Shown in pieces: positions 1 through 8,063 of a stretch of 64,000 bases of DNA. Source of the stretch: Streptomyces qinzhouensis (GTDB lineage Bacteria; Actinomycetota; Actinomycetes; Streptomycetales; Streptomycetaceae); NCBI RefSeq assembly GCF_007856155.1, contig NZ_CP042266.1, positions 3,472,001 through 3,536,000 of the forward strand, written 5' to 3'. Both the position numbers and the translations under genes were made by a program. A model generated the notes under the pieces. That model was given only the letters and a program-made list of their open reading frames with translations, had not been told where the DNA came from and made no database searches. Numbering within the stretch: the first letter of the stretch is position 1; every line of letters starts with the position of its first letter.

Positions 1-570
1 GAAGATGACGACCGCGCAGGCCAGGGTCATCACGGCCTCGCCGAGGAAGCCGATGAGGAAGCTGTACTCGGCGATGAACCCGGCGGCGGTCGCGGAGATC
101 GCGAAGCCGAGGTTGATGGCCCAGTAGTTGAGGGAGTACGCCCGGACCCGGTCCTCCGGGGGCACGATGTCCGCCATCATCGCCTGGACGGCGGGGCGGG
201 AGCCGGTGGTCGCGGCGCCGACGAGGGCGGCGACCGCGGCGATGGCGGCCGGGTGCTGGACGAAGCCGAGGACCCCGACCGCGACGGCGGACGCGGCCTG
301 GGTGATCAGCAGGGTGGGCCGCCGTCCGATCCGGTCGGCCATGATCCCGCCGCCGATGGAGCCGACGACGCCGCCGAGCCCGTAGAGGGAGACGACCAGT
401 CCGGCGTACGAGGCCGAGTAGCCCTTCTCGGCGGTCAGATAGAGCACCAGGAAGGTCGAGACGAAGGCACCGAGCCGGTTGACCAGGGTGCTGGTCCACA
501 GCCACCAGAACTGGCGGGGCAGGCCCGCCGTACTCTCCCGTGCGGCTCTGTACAACCGGGCCGAACCCAT
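1..570 (-). CDS. MFS transporter, N-terminal part only (runs off the window)
   Basis: A major facilitator superfamily permease, probably a drug or metabolite exporter in the cytoplasmic membrane. The first 190 residues are visible, beginning MGSARLYRAARES from an ATG at 568-570. They form a string of hydrophobic helices with the MFS loop motif ADRIGRRP between helices 2 and 3. The stop codon lies left of position 1, so substrate and full length cannot be judged. It is divergent from the phosphoglycerate mutase gene, and the roughly 140 bp between them must hold both promoters. The family is clear; the specific substrate is unknown. Confidence 0.85.
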   Translation of the reverse strand, partial: MGSARLYRAARESTAGLPRQFWWLWTSTLVNRLGAFVSTFLVLYLTAEKGYSASYAGLVVSLYGLGGVVGSIGGGIMADRIGRRPTLLITQAASAVAVGVLGFVQHPAAIAAVAALVGAATTGSRPAVQAMMADIVPPEDRVRAYSLNYWAINLGFAISATAAGFIAEYSFLIGFLGEAVMTLACAVVIF

Positions 571-710
571 ACCGACTCCCCCACCTCATGTAAGTGTCAC
601 TAACCTTGGGCGCACATTACATCTGGTTGGTTTCAGGAGCCACCCATTTGACGGCACCCGTCAACCGTCCCGCGCGTTGGCCGCGGGGCGGGTCCATTAG
701 GCTCGTACGC

Positions 711-1472
711 ATGGCCGACGCACCGTACAAGCTGATCCTCCTCCGCCACGGCGAGAGCGAGTGGAACGCAAAGAACCTGTTCACCGGCTGGGTGGACGTC
801 AATCTCACCGAGAAGGGCGAGAAGGAGGCGGTCCGCGGCGGCGAGCTGCTGAAGGACGCCGGGCTGCTGCCCGACGTGCTGCACACCTCCCTCCAGAAGC
901 GCGCCATCCGGACCGCACAGCTCTCGCTGGAGGCCGCGGACCGCCACTGGATCCCGGTCCACCGCTCCTGGCGCCTGAACGAGCGCCACTACGGCGCCCT
1001 CCAGGGCAAGGACAAGGCCCAGACGCTCGCCGAGTTCGGCGAGGAGCAGTTCATGCTCTGGCGCCGCTCCTACGACACCCCGCCGCCCCCGCTGGCGGAC
1101 GGCTCCGAGTTCTCCCAGGCCGGCGACGCCCGCTACGCCGACATCCCGCCGGAGCTGCGCCCGCGCACGGAGTGCCTGAAGGACGTCGTCACCCGCATGC
1201 TGCCGTACTGGTACGACGGCATCGTCCCCGACCTCCTGGCCGGCCGCACCGTCCTGGTCGCCGCCCACGGCAACTCCCTGCGCGCCCTGGTCAAGCACCT
1301 GGACGGCGTCTCGGACGAGGCCATCGCCGGCCTCAACATCCCCACCGGCATCCCGCTCGCCTACGAACTGGACGCCGACTTCAAGCCGATCGTCCCGGGC
1401 GGCACCTACCTCGACCCGGACGCGGCGGCGGCGGCGATCGAGGCCGTGAAGAACCAGGGCAAGAAGAAGTAG
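711..1472 (+). CDS. gpmA: 2,3-bisphosphoglycerate-dependent phosphoglycerate mutase
   Basis: Interconverts 3- and 2-phosphoglycerate in cytosolic glycolysis and gluconeogenesis. The 253-residue protein has the family's normal length. The phosphohistidine motif LLRHGESEW places the acceptor His at residue 13. Further signatures are NLFTGWVDV, the [14 protein letters not shown] segment that binds substrate, and the second catalytic His in [10 protein letters not shown] chose the ATG at 711 because it gives the standard MADAPYKL N-terminus; the open frame upstream of it looks like untranslated sequence. The gene stands alone and ends in a strong hairpin shared with the convergent lipoprotein gene. 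Confidence 0.97.
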   Translation: MADAPYKLILLRHGESEWNAKNLFTGWVDVNLTEKGEKEAVRGGELLKDAGLLPDVLHTSLQKRAIRTAQLSLEAADRHWIPVHRSWRLNERHYGALQGKDKAQTLAEFGEEQFMLWRRSYDTPPPPLADGSEFSQAGDARYADIPPELRPRTECLKDVVTRMLPYWYDGIVPDLLAGRTVLVAAHGNSLRALVKHLDGVSDEAIAGLNIPTGIPLAYELDADFKPIVPGGTYLDPDAAAAAIEAVKNQGKKK

Positions 1473-1485
1473 CCTTTGTGATCAT

Positions 1486-1520
1486 GCCCCCTGCCCGCGG
1501 CTCCACCGCGGGCAGGGGGC
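1486..1520. terminator. Perfect 15-bp hairpin, bidirectional terminator
   Basis: GCCCCCTGCCCGCGG (1486-1500) is followed by a 5-base loop and its exact reverse complement (1506-1520), then TTTGTG. It lies 14 bp after gpmA and before the convergent lipoprotein gene, so it can end transcription from both sides. Confidence 0.85.
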
Positions 1521-1574
1521 TTTGTGCCGTACTGGGGGGCTTTGTGCCGCACCGGGGCCGCCTCGGGGCGGCCG

Positions 1575-2477
1575 TCAGCCCTTGGTGACGATGGTCCGTG
1601 CGGCGGCGACCTTCTTCTCGTGCAGCCCGCGCAACTTCCGGAGCACGACAGCATCCTTGGCGATCATCCTCTCCTGAAGCCGGGATTCCACCGCAAACCA
1701 GGTCTCCAGAAGGCCGGTGCTGTGTTTGCAAGCGGCATCGGTCCGGGCGGTCGTCTTTTCCTCATCCGTGACCGGGCCCTCGTGGAATTTCTTTATCTTC
1801 AGCAGATCGAGCGGCGAAGAGTACCCGAATCCCTTCCCCTTCATACAGTCGGACCATTTCTTGATACCGGCCCGAACAGCGGGATCCTTCTGGGAGTCGA
1901 TGAAACTCTGGATCGATATCCGACTTGCCGTCTCACCGCCCTCCGGGTAGTCATAGTCCTTACGGAACCCCTTGATGGCCTGCCCGAAACAGCCTTCCAC
2001 CAGGACGCGTTTACCTCGGTACTCGACGGGGCCGGTTTTCTTCTCGGCACCTCGCGTGCCGTAGAGCACGACGAGTTCGTCCCGACCGAGTTCCGGACCC
2101 TGCTTCGATTCCGGCACCGGCGGCTTCCGGTATCCGTACCGGGCCGCACCACTCTGGTCGGAGACGCCGTAGCGGCGATCCGCGACGGGAACCGTCGGGG
2201 GCCGGTCCGGGGGCTCATAGTCAAGGGAATAGCCGGCCATGCATCGCTTCGCCAGTATATGCTCGGCCGCCTCGATGGCGTCGTATTCGGCATTCGTGTA
2301 GCTGTACCGGGCGATGGGAAGCCGGAAGGTGTAGTCCTGTGTGCCGACCGCCGGTTCCGGGGCGTGGGGCGCTGGCGCCCGGGATGCGGAACCGGCGGGC
2401 TTCTCCTGATCCGCATCTTGTGCCACGCACCCGACCAGGGCGAACAGGGTGAGTACGGGTATCGCCAGACGTCTCAT
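1575..2477 (-). CDS. Secreted lipoprotein of unknown function
   Basis: A predicted lipoprotein of 300 residues. It begins MRRLAIPVLTLFALVGC, a short positively charged signal peptide ending in a lipobox with the acylated Cys at residue 17. Export followed by membrane anchoring on the outer face is therefore likely. The mature part is hydrophilic, with a central YDYPEGGE segment and paired Cys residues in the second half, and I recognise no catalytic motif. I preferred the ATG at 2475-2477 over an upstream GTG because it puts the signal peptide at the very N-terminus. It is convergent with gpmA. Function unknown. Confidence 0.75.
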   Translation of the reverse strand: MRRLAIPVLTLFALVGCVAQDADQEKPAGSASRAPAPHAPEPAVGTQDYTFRLPIARYSYTNAEYDAIEAAEHILAKRCMAGYSLDYEPPDRPPTVPVADRRYGVSDQSGAARYGYRKPPVPESKQGPELGRDELVVLYGTRGAEKKTGPVEYRGKRVLVEGCFGQAIKGFRKDYDYPEGGETASRISIQSFIDSQKDPAVRAGIKKWSDCMKGKGFGYSSPLDLLKIKKFHEGPVTDEEKTTARTDAACKHSTGLLETWFAVESRLQERMIAKDAVVLRKLRGLHEKKVAAARTIVTKG

Positions 2478-2564
2478 CGGGTTGCTTCCTGGTGGGCCCC
2501 GCACGGGCCGTAGCCGACCGCGGGGCTGCGGGGCTGCGTTAAAGCTCAGGTGCGGCAGTCCGCG

Positions 2565-3008
2565 TCAGTTGAATATATGGCAGTTCTGGACGTACCGGCC
2601 GAATGCCAGCGAAGCATTGTCGTTATATGTATTGGCGAGCCGGTTGACGTTGGTCAACGCCGCGACCGTGTCACAGGGCCCTTCGAAGCCACTGTTGAAG
2701 AATATCGTGGCGCTCTGCATGCTTCCGTTGTAGAAGGACGCAGCATTGTTCTTCACCGACAAACCCTGACCGTTACCAGAGCTCAGGAACTTATACGAAG
2801 CAAGATCCCAGATACTTCCATCAGTGCCCCTGAATCCAGTGAAGGTGGTCCGCGAACCGGTGAGACCACTGTTGTAGTAGAAGGTACCACAATTCGCATC
2901 ACTATCGACGCAGTAAATACCAACATCAGCCTGAGCGGGCGTGACGCCAAATGAGAGAACCGCGGCCACCGGCAAGGCGACGGCGAGGGCACGACGGATT
3001 GCGTTCAT
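2565..3008 (-). CDS. Small secreted protein, peptidase-inhibitor I36-like
   Basis: 147 residues beginning with a clear signal peptide (MNAIRRALAVALPVAAVLSFG, cleaved after TPAQA). The mature domain of roughly 120 residues has four spaced Cys and repeated aromatic/Asn/Gly motifs such as FYYNSG and FYNGS. These resemble the actinobacterial beta-gamma-crystallin-like peptidase inhibitor I36 family (SMPI type). That would make it an extracellular protein acting on proteases or surfaces; this is inference from overall pattern. The gene is noticeably richer in A and T than its neighbours, with many codons ending in A or T. That pattern suggests recent acquisition or relaxed codon selection. Confidence 0.7.
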   Translation of the reverse strand: MNAIRRALAVALPVAAVLSFGVTPAQADVGIYCVDSDANCGTFYYNSGLTGSRTTFTGFRGTDGSIWDLASYKFLSSGNGQGLSVKNNAASFYNGSMQSATIFFNSGFEGPCDTVAALTNVNRLANTYNDNASLAFGRYVQNCHIFN

Positions 3009-3256
3009 CAGATTTCTCCATCAAGGCGACAACTTTCAGCGGGGACTCACGAAGTGTATGTGCGTGACACAGAAGGGCGTCAAGGCAATTCGCCTGTCCA
3101 GTTCCCCGTCCAGAAATTCGGAATTCTCGATTCCATTCGGATTGCGAGATTCCGTTTTTATTGGACAACCCTTGTATTCACAGGCCCTGTTGCCGCCGTG
3201 GATCGTGATGCGGCCGGCCGGCCGGCCGGACGCGGGGCGGGGCGGGCGGCGCTCGG
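3009..3256. other. Non-coding, AT-richer spacer upstream of the secreted protein gene
   Basis: About 250 bp between the I36-like gene and the end of the YbjN-like gene. It contains a relatively AT-rich stretch (about 3100-3180, with runs such as GGAATTCTCGATTCC) that probably carries the promoter of the leftward secreted-protein gene. No credible coding frame is visible. Confidence 0.5.
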
Positions 3257-3772
3257 TCAGTCTTCCGCGGGTGGGGTGTCCGTCAGGCGGGCGAACGCGT
3301 CCAGGTTGCGGGTCGATTCGCCGCGGGAGACGCGCCAGGCGTACTCCTTGCGGATCGCGCTCGCGTAGCCCAGCTCCAGCAGGGTGTTGAAGGCGCCGTC
3401 CGAGGCCTCCAGTACCGCGCCCAGCAGGCGGTCCAGCTCCGCCGGGGTGATCACGGAGAGGGGGAGGCGGCCGGTCAGATAGATGTCGCCGAGCCGGTCG
3501 ATCGCGTACCCGACCCCGTACAGCTTGAGGTTCCGCTCCAGCAGCCAGCGGTGGACCGCGGCGTCGTTCTCGTCGGGGTGGCGGATGACGAAGGCGTTCA
3601 CGGAGAGGGAGTGCGCGCCGATGCGGAGGGAGACGTTCGTCGCCAGTTTGCGGGTGCCGGGGAGGGTGACGACGTACGAACCGGGTGCCGGGTTCTCCCA
3701 CTCCAGGCCGGTCTCGCGCAGGGTCGCTTCGAGGACCTCGGCGGGCGACTCGGGGACGGCGTCGTCAGACAT
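3257..3772 (-). CDS. YbjN domain-containing protein
   Basis: A 171-residue cytosolic protein of the YbjN family, which has a type III secretion chaperone-like fold. The pattern is an N-terminal alpha/beta part with [13 protein letters not shown], a central [19 protein letters not shown] segment and a helical C-terminus. Family members are thought to bind other proteins rather than to be enzymes. Its ATG lies inside the end of mshA: the two frames overlap by 8 bases (3765-3772). It is therefore co-transcribed and probably translationally coupled with mshA. The role in mycothiol metabolism, if any, is unknown. Confidence 0.85.
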   Translation of the reverse strand: MSDDAVPESPAEVLEATLRETGLEWENPAPGSYVVTLPGTRKLATNVSLRIGAHSLSVNAFVIRHPDENDAAVHRWLLERNLKLYGVGYAIDRLGDIYLTGRLPLSVITPAELDRLLGAVLEASDGAFNTLLELGYASAIRKEYAWRVSRGESTRNLDAFARLTDTPPAED

Positions 3773-5183
3773 GGTGGGAGCGTACCCGGCGGCGGTAGTC
3801 GTGCAGGGCCGCGGTGTAGACGTCCGCCGTGGCGGCCGCCGCCGCGTCCCAGCCGAAGGACCGCGCGTGCCGGGCCGCCGCGGCGCCCATCCGGGCCTCC
3901 AGGGCCGGGTCGTCGATCAGCCGACGGAGCGCGGTGGCGTAGTCGGCCGGATCGTGGCCCTGGACGAGGAAGCCCGTACTCCCGTCGCGCACGGCCACCG
4001 GCAGCCCGCCGACCGCCGCCGCGACCACCGGGGTGCCCGTCGCCTGTGCCTCGATGGCGACCAGGCCGAAGGATTCGCTGTACGAGGGCATGACCAGCGC
4101 GTTCGCGGCGCGGAACCATTCGGCGAGCTGGTCCTGGCCGACCGGCGGATGGAAGTGGACGACATCGGCGGTGCCCAGGCGGGCGGCGAGTTTCTGGAGG
4201 CCCTCGGGCCGGGCGAGGCCGCTGCCGCTGGGGCCGCCGACGACGGGGACGTAGAGCCGGGAGCGGAGCGAGGGGTCGCGTTCCAGGAGCCGGGCGACCG
4301 CGTGCAGCAGGACATCGGGCGCCTTGAGGGGCTGTATCCGGCCGGCGAAGAGGGGGACGAAGGCGTTCCGGGGGATGCCGAGCCGGTCACGGGCCCGGTC
4401 GCGGGCGGTGTCGTCCGTACCGTACGGGCCGCCGGGATCGGAGCGGAAACGGTCGGGGTCGGGGTCGGGGCGGAAACGGTCGGGGTCGGGGTCGGGGCGG
4501 AAACGGTCGAGGTTCACCCCGGGGTGGACGACCGCGACCTTCGCCGGGTCGGCGGCGTAGAAGCGGACCAGTTCGGCCGCCTCCTCCGCGGTGTTGGCGA
4601 TCAGCCGGTCCGCCGCGTTGACGATCTGCGTCTCGCCGATCACGCGGGACGGCGGCTCGGGGGTGTCGCCCTCGGCGAGCGCCGCGTTCTTGACCTTGGC
4701 CATCGTGTGCATGGCGTGGACCAGCGGGACGCCCCAGCGTTCGGCGGCGAGCCAGCCCACATGGCCCGAGAGCCAGTAGTGGGAGTGGACCAGGTCGTAG
4801 TGGCCGGGGCGGTGGCGGGCCCAGGCGCGCATCACGCCGTGGGTGAAGGCGCAGAGCTGGCCGGGCAGATCCTCCTTGGCCAGTCCTTCGTACGGGCCCG
4901 CGTCCACATGCCGTACGAGGACTCCGGGCGCGAGCTCCACGGTGTCGGGCAGACCGCCGGCGGTCGACCGGGTGAAGATCTCGACCTCGATGCCGATGGC
5001 GGCGAGGCGCCTGGCCAGCTCGACGATGTAGACGTTCATTCCGCCCGCGTCGCCGGTGCCGGGCTGGTGGAGGGGGGAGGTGTGCACGCTGAGCATGGCG
5101 ATTCGGCGCGGCTTGCGGGGACCCCCGGGGAATCTGAGGCGGGGTGCCAGACCGGTGGAGATGCGGGAGACGTACTGGCTCAC
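3765..5183 (-). CDS. mshA: D-inositol-3-phosphate glycosyltransferase (mycothiol step 1)
   Basis: Transfers N-acetylglucosamine from UDP-GlcNAc to 1D-myo-inositol 3-phosphate, the first committed step of mycothiol synthesis. It is a GT-B fold, family 4 enzyme. Seen: the N-terminal [20 protein letters not shown] nucleotide/inositol-phosphate loop, [34 protein letters not shown], and the [20 protein letters not shown] donor-binding EX7E region. I used the GTG at 5181-5183 ([11 protein letters not shown]), preceded by GAGGAGGG; a longer open frame reaches 5882 but reads as non-coding. The 472-residue product carries an in-frame duplication of nine residues (DRFRPDPDP) encoded by a 27-bp tandem repeat. 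It is followed by the overlapping YbjN-like gene. Confidence 0.95.
   Translation of the reverse strand: MSQYVSRISTGLAPRLRFPGGPRKPRRIAMLSVHTSPLHQPGTGDAGGMNVYIVELARRLAAIGIEVEIFTRSTAGGLPDTVELAPGVLVRHVDAGPYEGLAKEDLPGQLCAFTHGVMRAWARHRPGHYDLVHSHYWLSGHVGWLAAERWGVPLVHAMHTMAKVKNAALAEGDTPEPPSRVIGETQIVNAADRLIANTAEEAAELVRFYAADPAKVAVVHPGVNLDRFRPDPDPDRFRPDPDPDRFRSDPGGPYGTDDTARDRARDRLGIPRNAFVPLFAGRIQPLKAPDVLLHAVARLLERDPSLRSRLYVPVVGGPSGSGLARPEGLQKLAARLGTADVVHFHPPVGQDQLAEWFRAANALVMPSYSESFGLVAIEAQATGTPVVAAAVGGLPVAVRDGSTGFLVQGHDPADYATALRRLIDDPALEARMGAAAARHARSFGWDAAAAATADVYTAALHDYRRRVRSHHV
4444..4508. repeat. 27-bp tandem repeat inside mshA
   Basis: Two perfect 27-bp copies (4444-4470 and 4471-4497) and an 11-base partial third copy (4498-4508). 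On the coding strand each encodes the nine residues DRFRPDPDP. The length is a multiple of three, so gain or loss of a unit keeps mshA in frame. Confidence 0.95.
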
Positions 5184-5248
5184 GCGAAGACCCTCCTCGT
5201 TCCGGGCATGGCAAACGGCGGACCGCTCTCGGCCGTCCGACACCGCAC

Positions 5249-5276
5249 AACAGCGGATTGCGCCCTTCCATTTCCC
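5249..5276 (-). promoter_or_regulatory. Putative sigma-R promoter of mshA
   Basis: On the minus strand GGGAAA (5276-5271), a 19-base spacer, then GTTG starting at 5251. This fits the GGGAAY-N18/19-GTT form of Streptomyces sigma-R (thiol-oxidative stress) promoters. It lies about 65 bases before the mshA start codon. mshA of S. coelicolor is, as I recall, a reported sigma-R target. Confidence 0.55.
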
Positions 5277-5333
5277 GCCGCGCACCACTTTGCCAAATCG
5301 TGATGGGAAAGGCGTGCCCCGGGGCCGGGAGCG

Positions 5334-5425
5334 GGGCCTCCCGGGGGCGGCTTCGGCGGGGGGATGGGACCTCCCGAGGCGGCTTCGGCGAAGGTGCGGG
5401 GCCTCCCGGGGGCGGGTTCCGTCAG
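5334..5425. repeat. Three imperfect copies of a ~33-bp GC-rich repeat
   Basis: Copies starting near 5334, 5367 and 5400 share CCTCCCG followed by GGCGGCTTCGGCG or a close variant. They lie between the divergent mshA and methyltransferase genes and upstream of the latter. No function is evident. Confidence 0.6.
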
Positions 5426-5473
5426 TGCGCGGGGGCGGGCACGGCGGTACGGAAGGGGCCATACCCTCGACGT

Positions 5474-6265
5474 ATGAGCACTCGTCCCGTCGGTACCGCC
5501 ACCCGCGGGACGACCAATCCGAACCGGCTGCGCCGCATGGACCGCTGGATCGCGGCCGCGCACGGGCGCGCGCTGCGGGCGAGCGGCCGGCCGCTGGCCG
5601 TGGATCTCGGATACGGCGCCGCTCCGTGGACCACCCTCGAACTCGCGCGGCGGCTGCGCGCCGAGGCCGACCCGCGCTGCGAGGTGGTCGGCATCGAGAT
5701 CGACCCGGAGCGGGTCGCGGCGGCGAAACCGTACGAGGAGGCCGGGCTGAGCTTCCGGCACGGCGGCTTCGAGGTGCCGGTCGACGTTCCGCCGACGCTG
5801 ATCCGGGCGGCGAACGTACTGCGGCAGTACGAGGAGGGTGAGGTCGCCGCCGTATGGGCACGGCTGTGCGGGCGGCTCGCACCGGACGGGCTGCTCGTCG
5901 AGGGGACGTGCGACGAGATCGGGCGGCGGCACGTGTGGGTGGCGCTGGGGCCCGAAGGGCCGCGTACGGTCACCTTCGCGGCCCGGCTCGGCTCCCTCGA
6001 CCGCCCTTCCGACCTGGCGGAACGGCTGCCGAAGGCGCTGATCCACCGGAATGTGCCGGGTGAGCCGGTGCACGCGTTTCTACGGGACTTCGACCGGGCG
6101 TGGGCGGCGGCGTCGCCGTACGCCTCGCTGGGCGCGCGCCAGCGGTGGATCGCGGCGGTGGGGGCGCTCGGGGCGGACTGGCCGCTGCGGGACGACCGGC
6201 GGCGGTGGCGGCAGGGTGAGATCACGGTGGCCTGGGAGGCGCTGGCGCCCGGCGGGGGCGGCTGA
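5474..6265 (+). CDS. Class I SAM-dependent methyltransferase family protein
   Basis: 263 residues with a Rossmann-fold methyltransferase core. Motif I is [18 protein letters not shown] (an atypical DLGYG in place of DxGxG), then [11 protein letters not shown] as the acidic loop of strand beta-2. It is divergent from mshA and conserved beside it in streptomycetes as I remember, but the substrate is unknown. The start is the ATG at 5474, which gives [12 protein letters not shown]; the long upstream extension of the frame runs through GC-rich repeats and is unlikely to be translated. The C-terminal half ([20 protein letters not shown]) shows no further motif known to me. Confidence 0.75.
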   Translation: MSTRPVGTATRGTTNPNRLRRMDRWIAAAHGRALRASGRPLAVDLGYGAAPWTTLELARRLRAEADPRCEVVGIEIDPERVAAAKPYEEAGLSFRHGGFEVPVDVPPTLIRAANVLRQYEEGEVAAVWARLCGRLAPDGLLVEGTCDEIGRRHVWVALGPEGPRTVTFAARLGSLDRPSDLAERLPKALIHRNVPGEPVHAFLRDFDRAWAAASPYASLGARQRWIAAVGALGADWPLRDDRRRWRQGEITVAWEALAPGGGG

Positions 6266-6391
6266 GGCCGGGCGCCGGGGCCCGAACCGCTTCGCCGGTC
6301 ACCGGCCGGGGCCCGGCTTCGGTCACTGGTTCGAGTGAACGGACGTGCGGGGTGGGAACCCTGGAGGCGGGGCGGGCGTATTGAGGGTGGT

Positions 6392-6479
6392 ACGTCATCG
6401 GCGAGACGTCATCGGCCTCTGTCGCATTGGACGGGGCCGTGGCACCATCGCCCGAGCGCCAAGATATTACTGACGGTAA
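6392..6479. promoter_or_regulatory. Direct repeat and short palindrome upstream of the NlpC/P60 gene
   Basis: ACGTCATCGGC occurs at 6392-6402 and again at 6406-6416, a 14-bp period. A short dyad TTAC-N5-GTAA lies at 6467-6479 in an AT-richer stretch 60 bp before the start codon. Together they look like a promoter/operator region; the binding proteins are unknown. Confidence 0.4.
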
Positions 6480-6538
6480 ATCAGATAGTTGCCGCTGTTG
6501 TACGGGGTGCGGGAGCTGGAGCTGGAGGAGGGGGAATC

Positions 6539-7642
6539 GTGACGCGACGACATTGGGCCGCCGCCGCGATCGTTCTGGTCTGCGCGGTGACACTGTCGGC
6601 GACTCCGGCCACGGCCTTCGCGGCGCCGGGTGAGCCGACGCCTCCGGTGGCACCGCCCGCGGGCACGGCGGGTGCGGCGGGCACGACCGGTTCGCCCGTC
6701 GGGAGCGGCCGGACCCTGGAGCAGGTCCGGGTCGAGATAGAGGACCTCTATCACCAGGCCGTGTCCGCCACCGACGCGTACAACCTCGCCGAGGAGCAGG
6801 TCGAGCGGCAGTCGTCGGAGATCGTGCAGCTGGCCAAGGAGGCCGCCCGCGCCCAGCAGCGCATCGACGATCTGCAGGATGCGGCGGGCGCCGCCGCCCG
6901 CGCCCAGTACCGGACCGGTGGGCTGCCGTACGAGGCGCGGTTCATGCTCACCGACGACCCCCAGCTCTTCCTCGACAACGCGAGCCGGCTGGCCCAGGGC
7001 CAGAAGGCGACGAAGGACCTGCTGCGCGATCTGAAGCAGGCCCGGTCCGAACTGGACGCCTATGCGCAGAACGCCAGTTCCCACTGGAAGTCCCTGGAGG
7101 CCCAGCGCCTGCGGATGGCGGAGGCGAGGAAGCGCGTCTCCACGAAGATCGCCGCGGCGGAGCAGCTGGAAGCCCGGCTGGAGAAGGAGGAGAAGGCCCG
7201 TCTGCTGATCCTGGAGAAGCAGGCCGCGGAGCGGGCCCAGAGCGCCTGGCTGCGGTCGGGCGCCCTGAAGGAGGTCAAGGGCAGCATCACCGTCAAGGGC
7301 GGCAAGGCGGTGGAGTTCGCGCTCGCCCAGGTCGGATTGCCGTACGAATGGGGCGCGGAGGGCCCGAAGTCGTACGACTGCTCGGGGCTGACCTCGAAGG
7401 CATGGGCGGCGGCCGGCGTGACGATACCGCGCACTTCGCAGGAGCAGTGGCGGCAGTTGCGGCGGATCGACATGAAGGACATGCGCGCGGGCGACCTGAT
7501 CATCTACCACGACAACGCGAGCCATGTCGGGATGTACATAGGCGACGGCAAGATAGTCCACTCCCCGCGCCCCGGCCGTACGGTCACCGTCGCGGGCGCC
7601 GGCGCCAACAAGATCCTCGGCGTGGTCCGACCGGGCGCCTGA
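6539..7642 (+). CDS. Secreted NlpC/P60 peptidoglycan endopeptidase
   Basis: A cell-wall hydrolase predicted to cut peptide stems of peptidoglycan outside the membrane (RipA-like class). The start is a GTG at 6539, preceded by GGAGGAGGGGG, giving a signal peptide VTRRHWAAAAIVLVCAVTL ending near FAAPG. Residues ~60-240 are a long charged coiled coil. The NlpC/P60 domain follows, with catalytic Cys281 in YDCSGL, His329 in SHVGMYIGDG and a third polar His in VHSPRPG. The coiled coil probably autoinhibits the enzyme or docks a partner such as FtsEX, by analogy. Length 367 residues. It is monocistronic; a direct repeat and short dyad lie upstream. Confidence 0.92.
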   Translation: MTRRHWAAAAIVLVCAVTLSATPATAFAAPGEPTPPVAPPAGTAGAAGTTGSPVGSGRTLEQVRVEIEDLYHQAVSATDAYNLAEEQVERQSSEIVQLAKEAARAQQRIDDLQDAAGAAARAQYRTGGLPYEARFMLTDDPQLFLDNASRLAQGQKATKDLLRDLKQARSELDAYAQNASSHWKSLEAQRLRMAEARKRVSTKIAAAEQLEARLEKEEKARLLILEKQAAERAQSAWLRSGALKEVKGSITVKGGKAVEFALAQVGLPYEWGAEGPKSYDCSGLTSKAWAAAGVTIPRTSQEQWRQLRRIDMKDMRAGDLIIYHDNASHVGMYIGDGKIVHSPRPGRTVTVAGAGANKILGVVRPGA

Positions 7643-8063
7643 GCCCCGGGGCCCGCCGGCGCCGTGGCGCCTGCGCGGGCCGGGCGCCGGCGCGAGCCCG
7701 GCGGGTACCCGGACCGGGCGCCCGCGGGGGCCGAGCCCGCGGGGACCCGGCTGGGCTCGGGCTCGGCGACTGGGCCCGAGGGGCGGGTCCCGCGGGGCTC
7801 GGCCGGGGGAAGGCCGCCCGGGGCCGAGGGGTGTGCGTTCGGTCACGCGGACGGGGGACCGGTCCGGGGCGGACGCCGGTGCGGGGCGCCCCGGGCGTGG
7901 CGGGTGGAAACGGGGTCGACGGCCGCGGGAGGGTGGCCTGGTCGGTCAGGGCGGGAGTGGAACCGCATTCCGCTGGACCGCGCCGGAGCGCTATGGTCCC
8001 CGTCGGCGGGTCGTCGATCGGCGGTCCGCCGCGCCCTCGGGGGGAGGGAAAGGAACCGGACCC
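7643..8063. other. GC-rich intergenic region
   Basis: 420 bp after the NlpC/P60 gene. The first 200 bases are low-complexity GC-rich sequence (repeats of GGGCCCG type). The remainder must hold the promoter of the PP2C gene, and GGGAAAGGA at 8046-8054 is its ribosome-binding site. No gene or clear terminator is evident. Confidence 0.4.

Noticed and set aside
4444..5425. CRISPR-like repeats
   Set aside because: The tandem repeats at 4444-4508 and 5334-5425 have no spacers and no cas genes; one is inside mshA and the other is simple GC-rich duplication.
5184..5882. N-terminal extension of mshA by 233 codons
   Set aside because: It crosses the GC-rich repeats and the start of the divergent methyltransferase gene; the GTG at 5183 has a good ribosome-binding site and gives a normal-length enzyme.
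6266..6538. c-di-AMP (ydaO-type) riboswitch before the NlpC/P60 gene
   Set aside because: Riboswitches of this type precede some Streptomyces wall hydrolases, but I could not find the conserved core or pairing pattern here.
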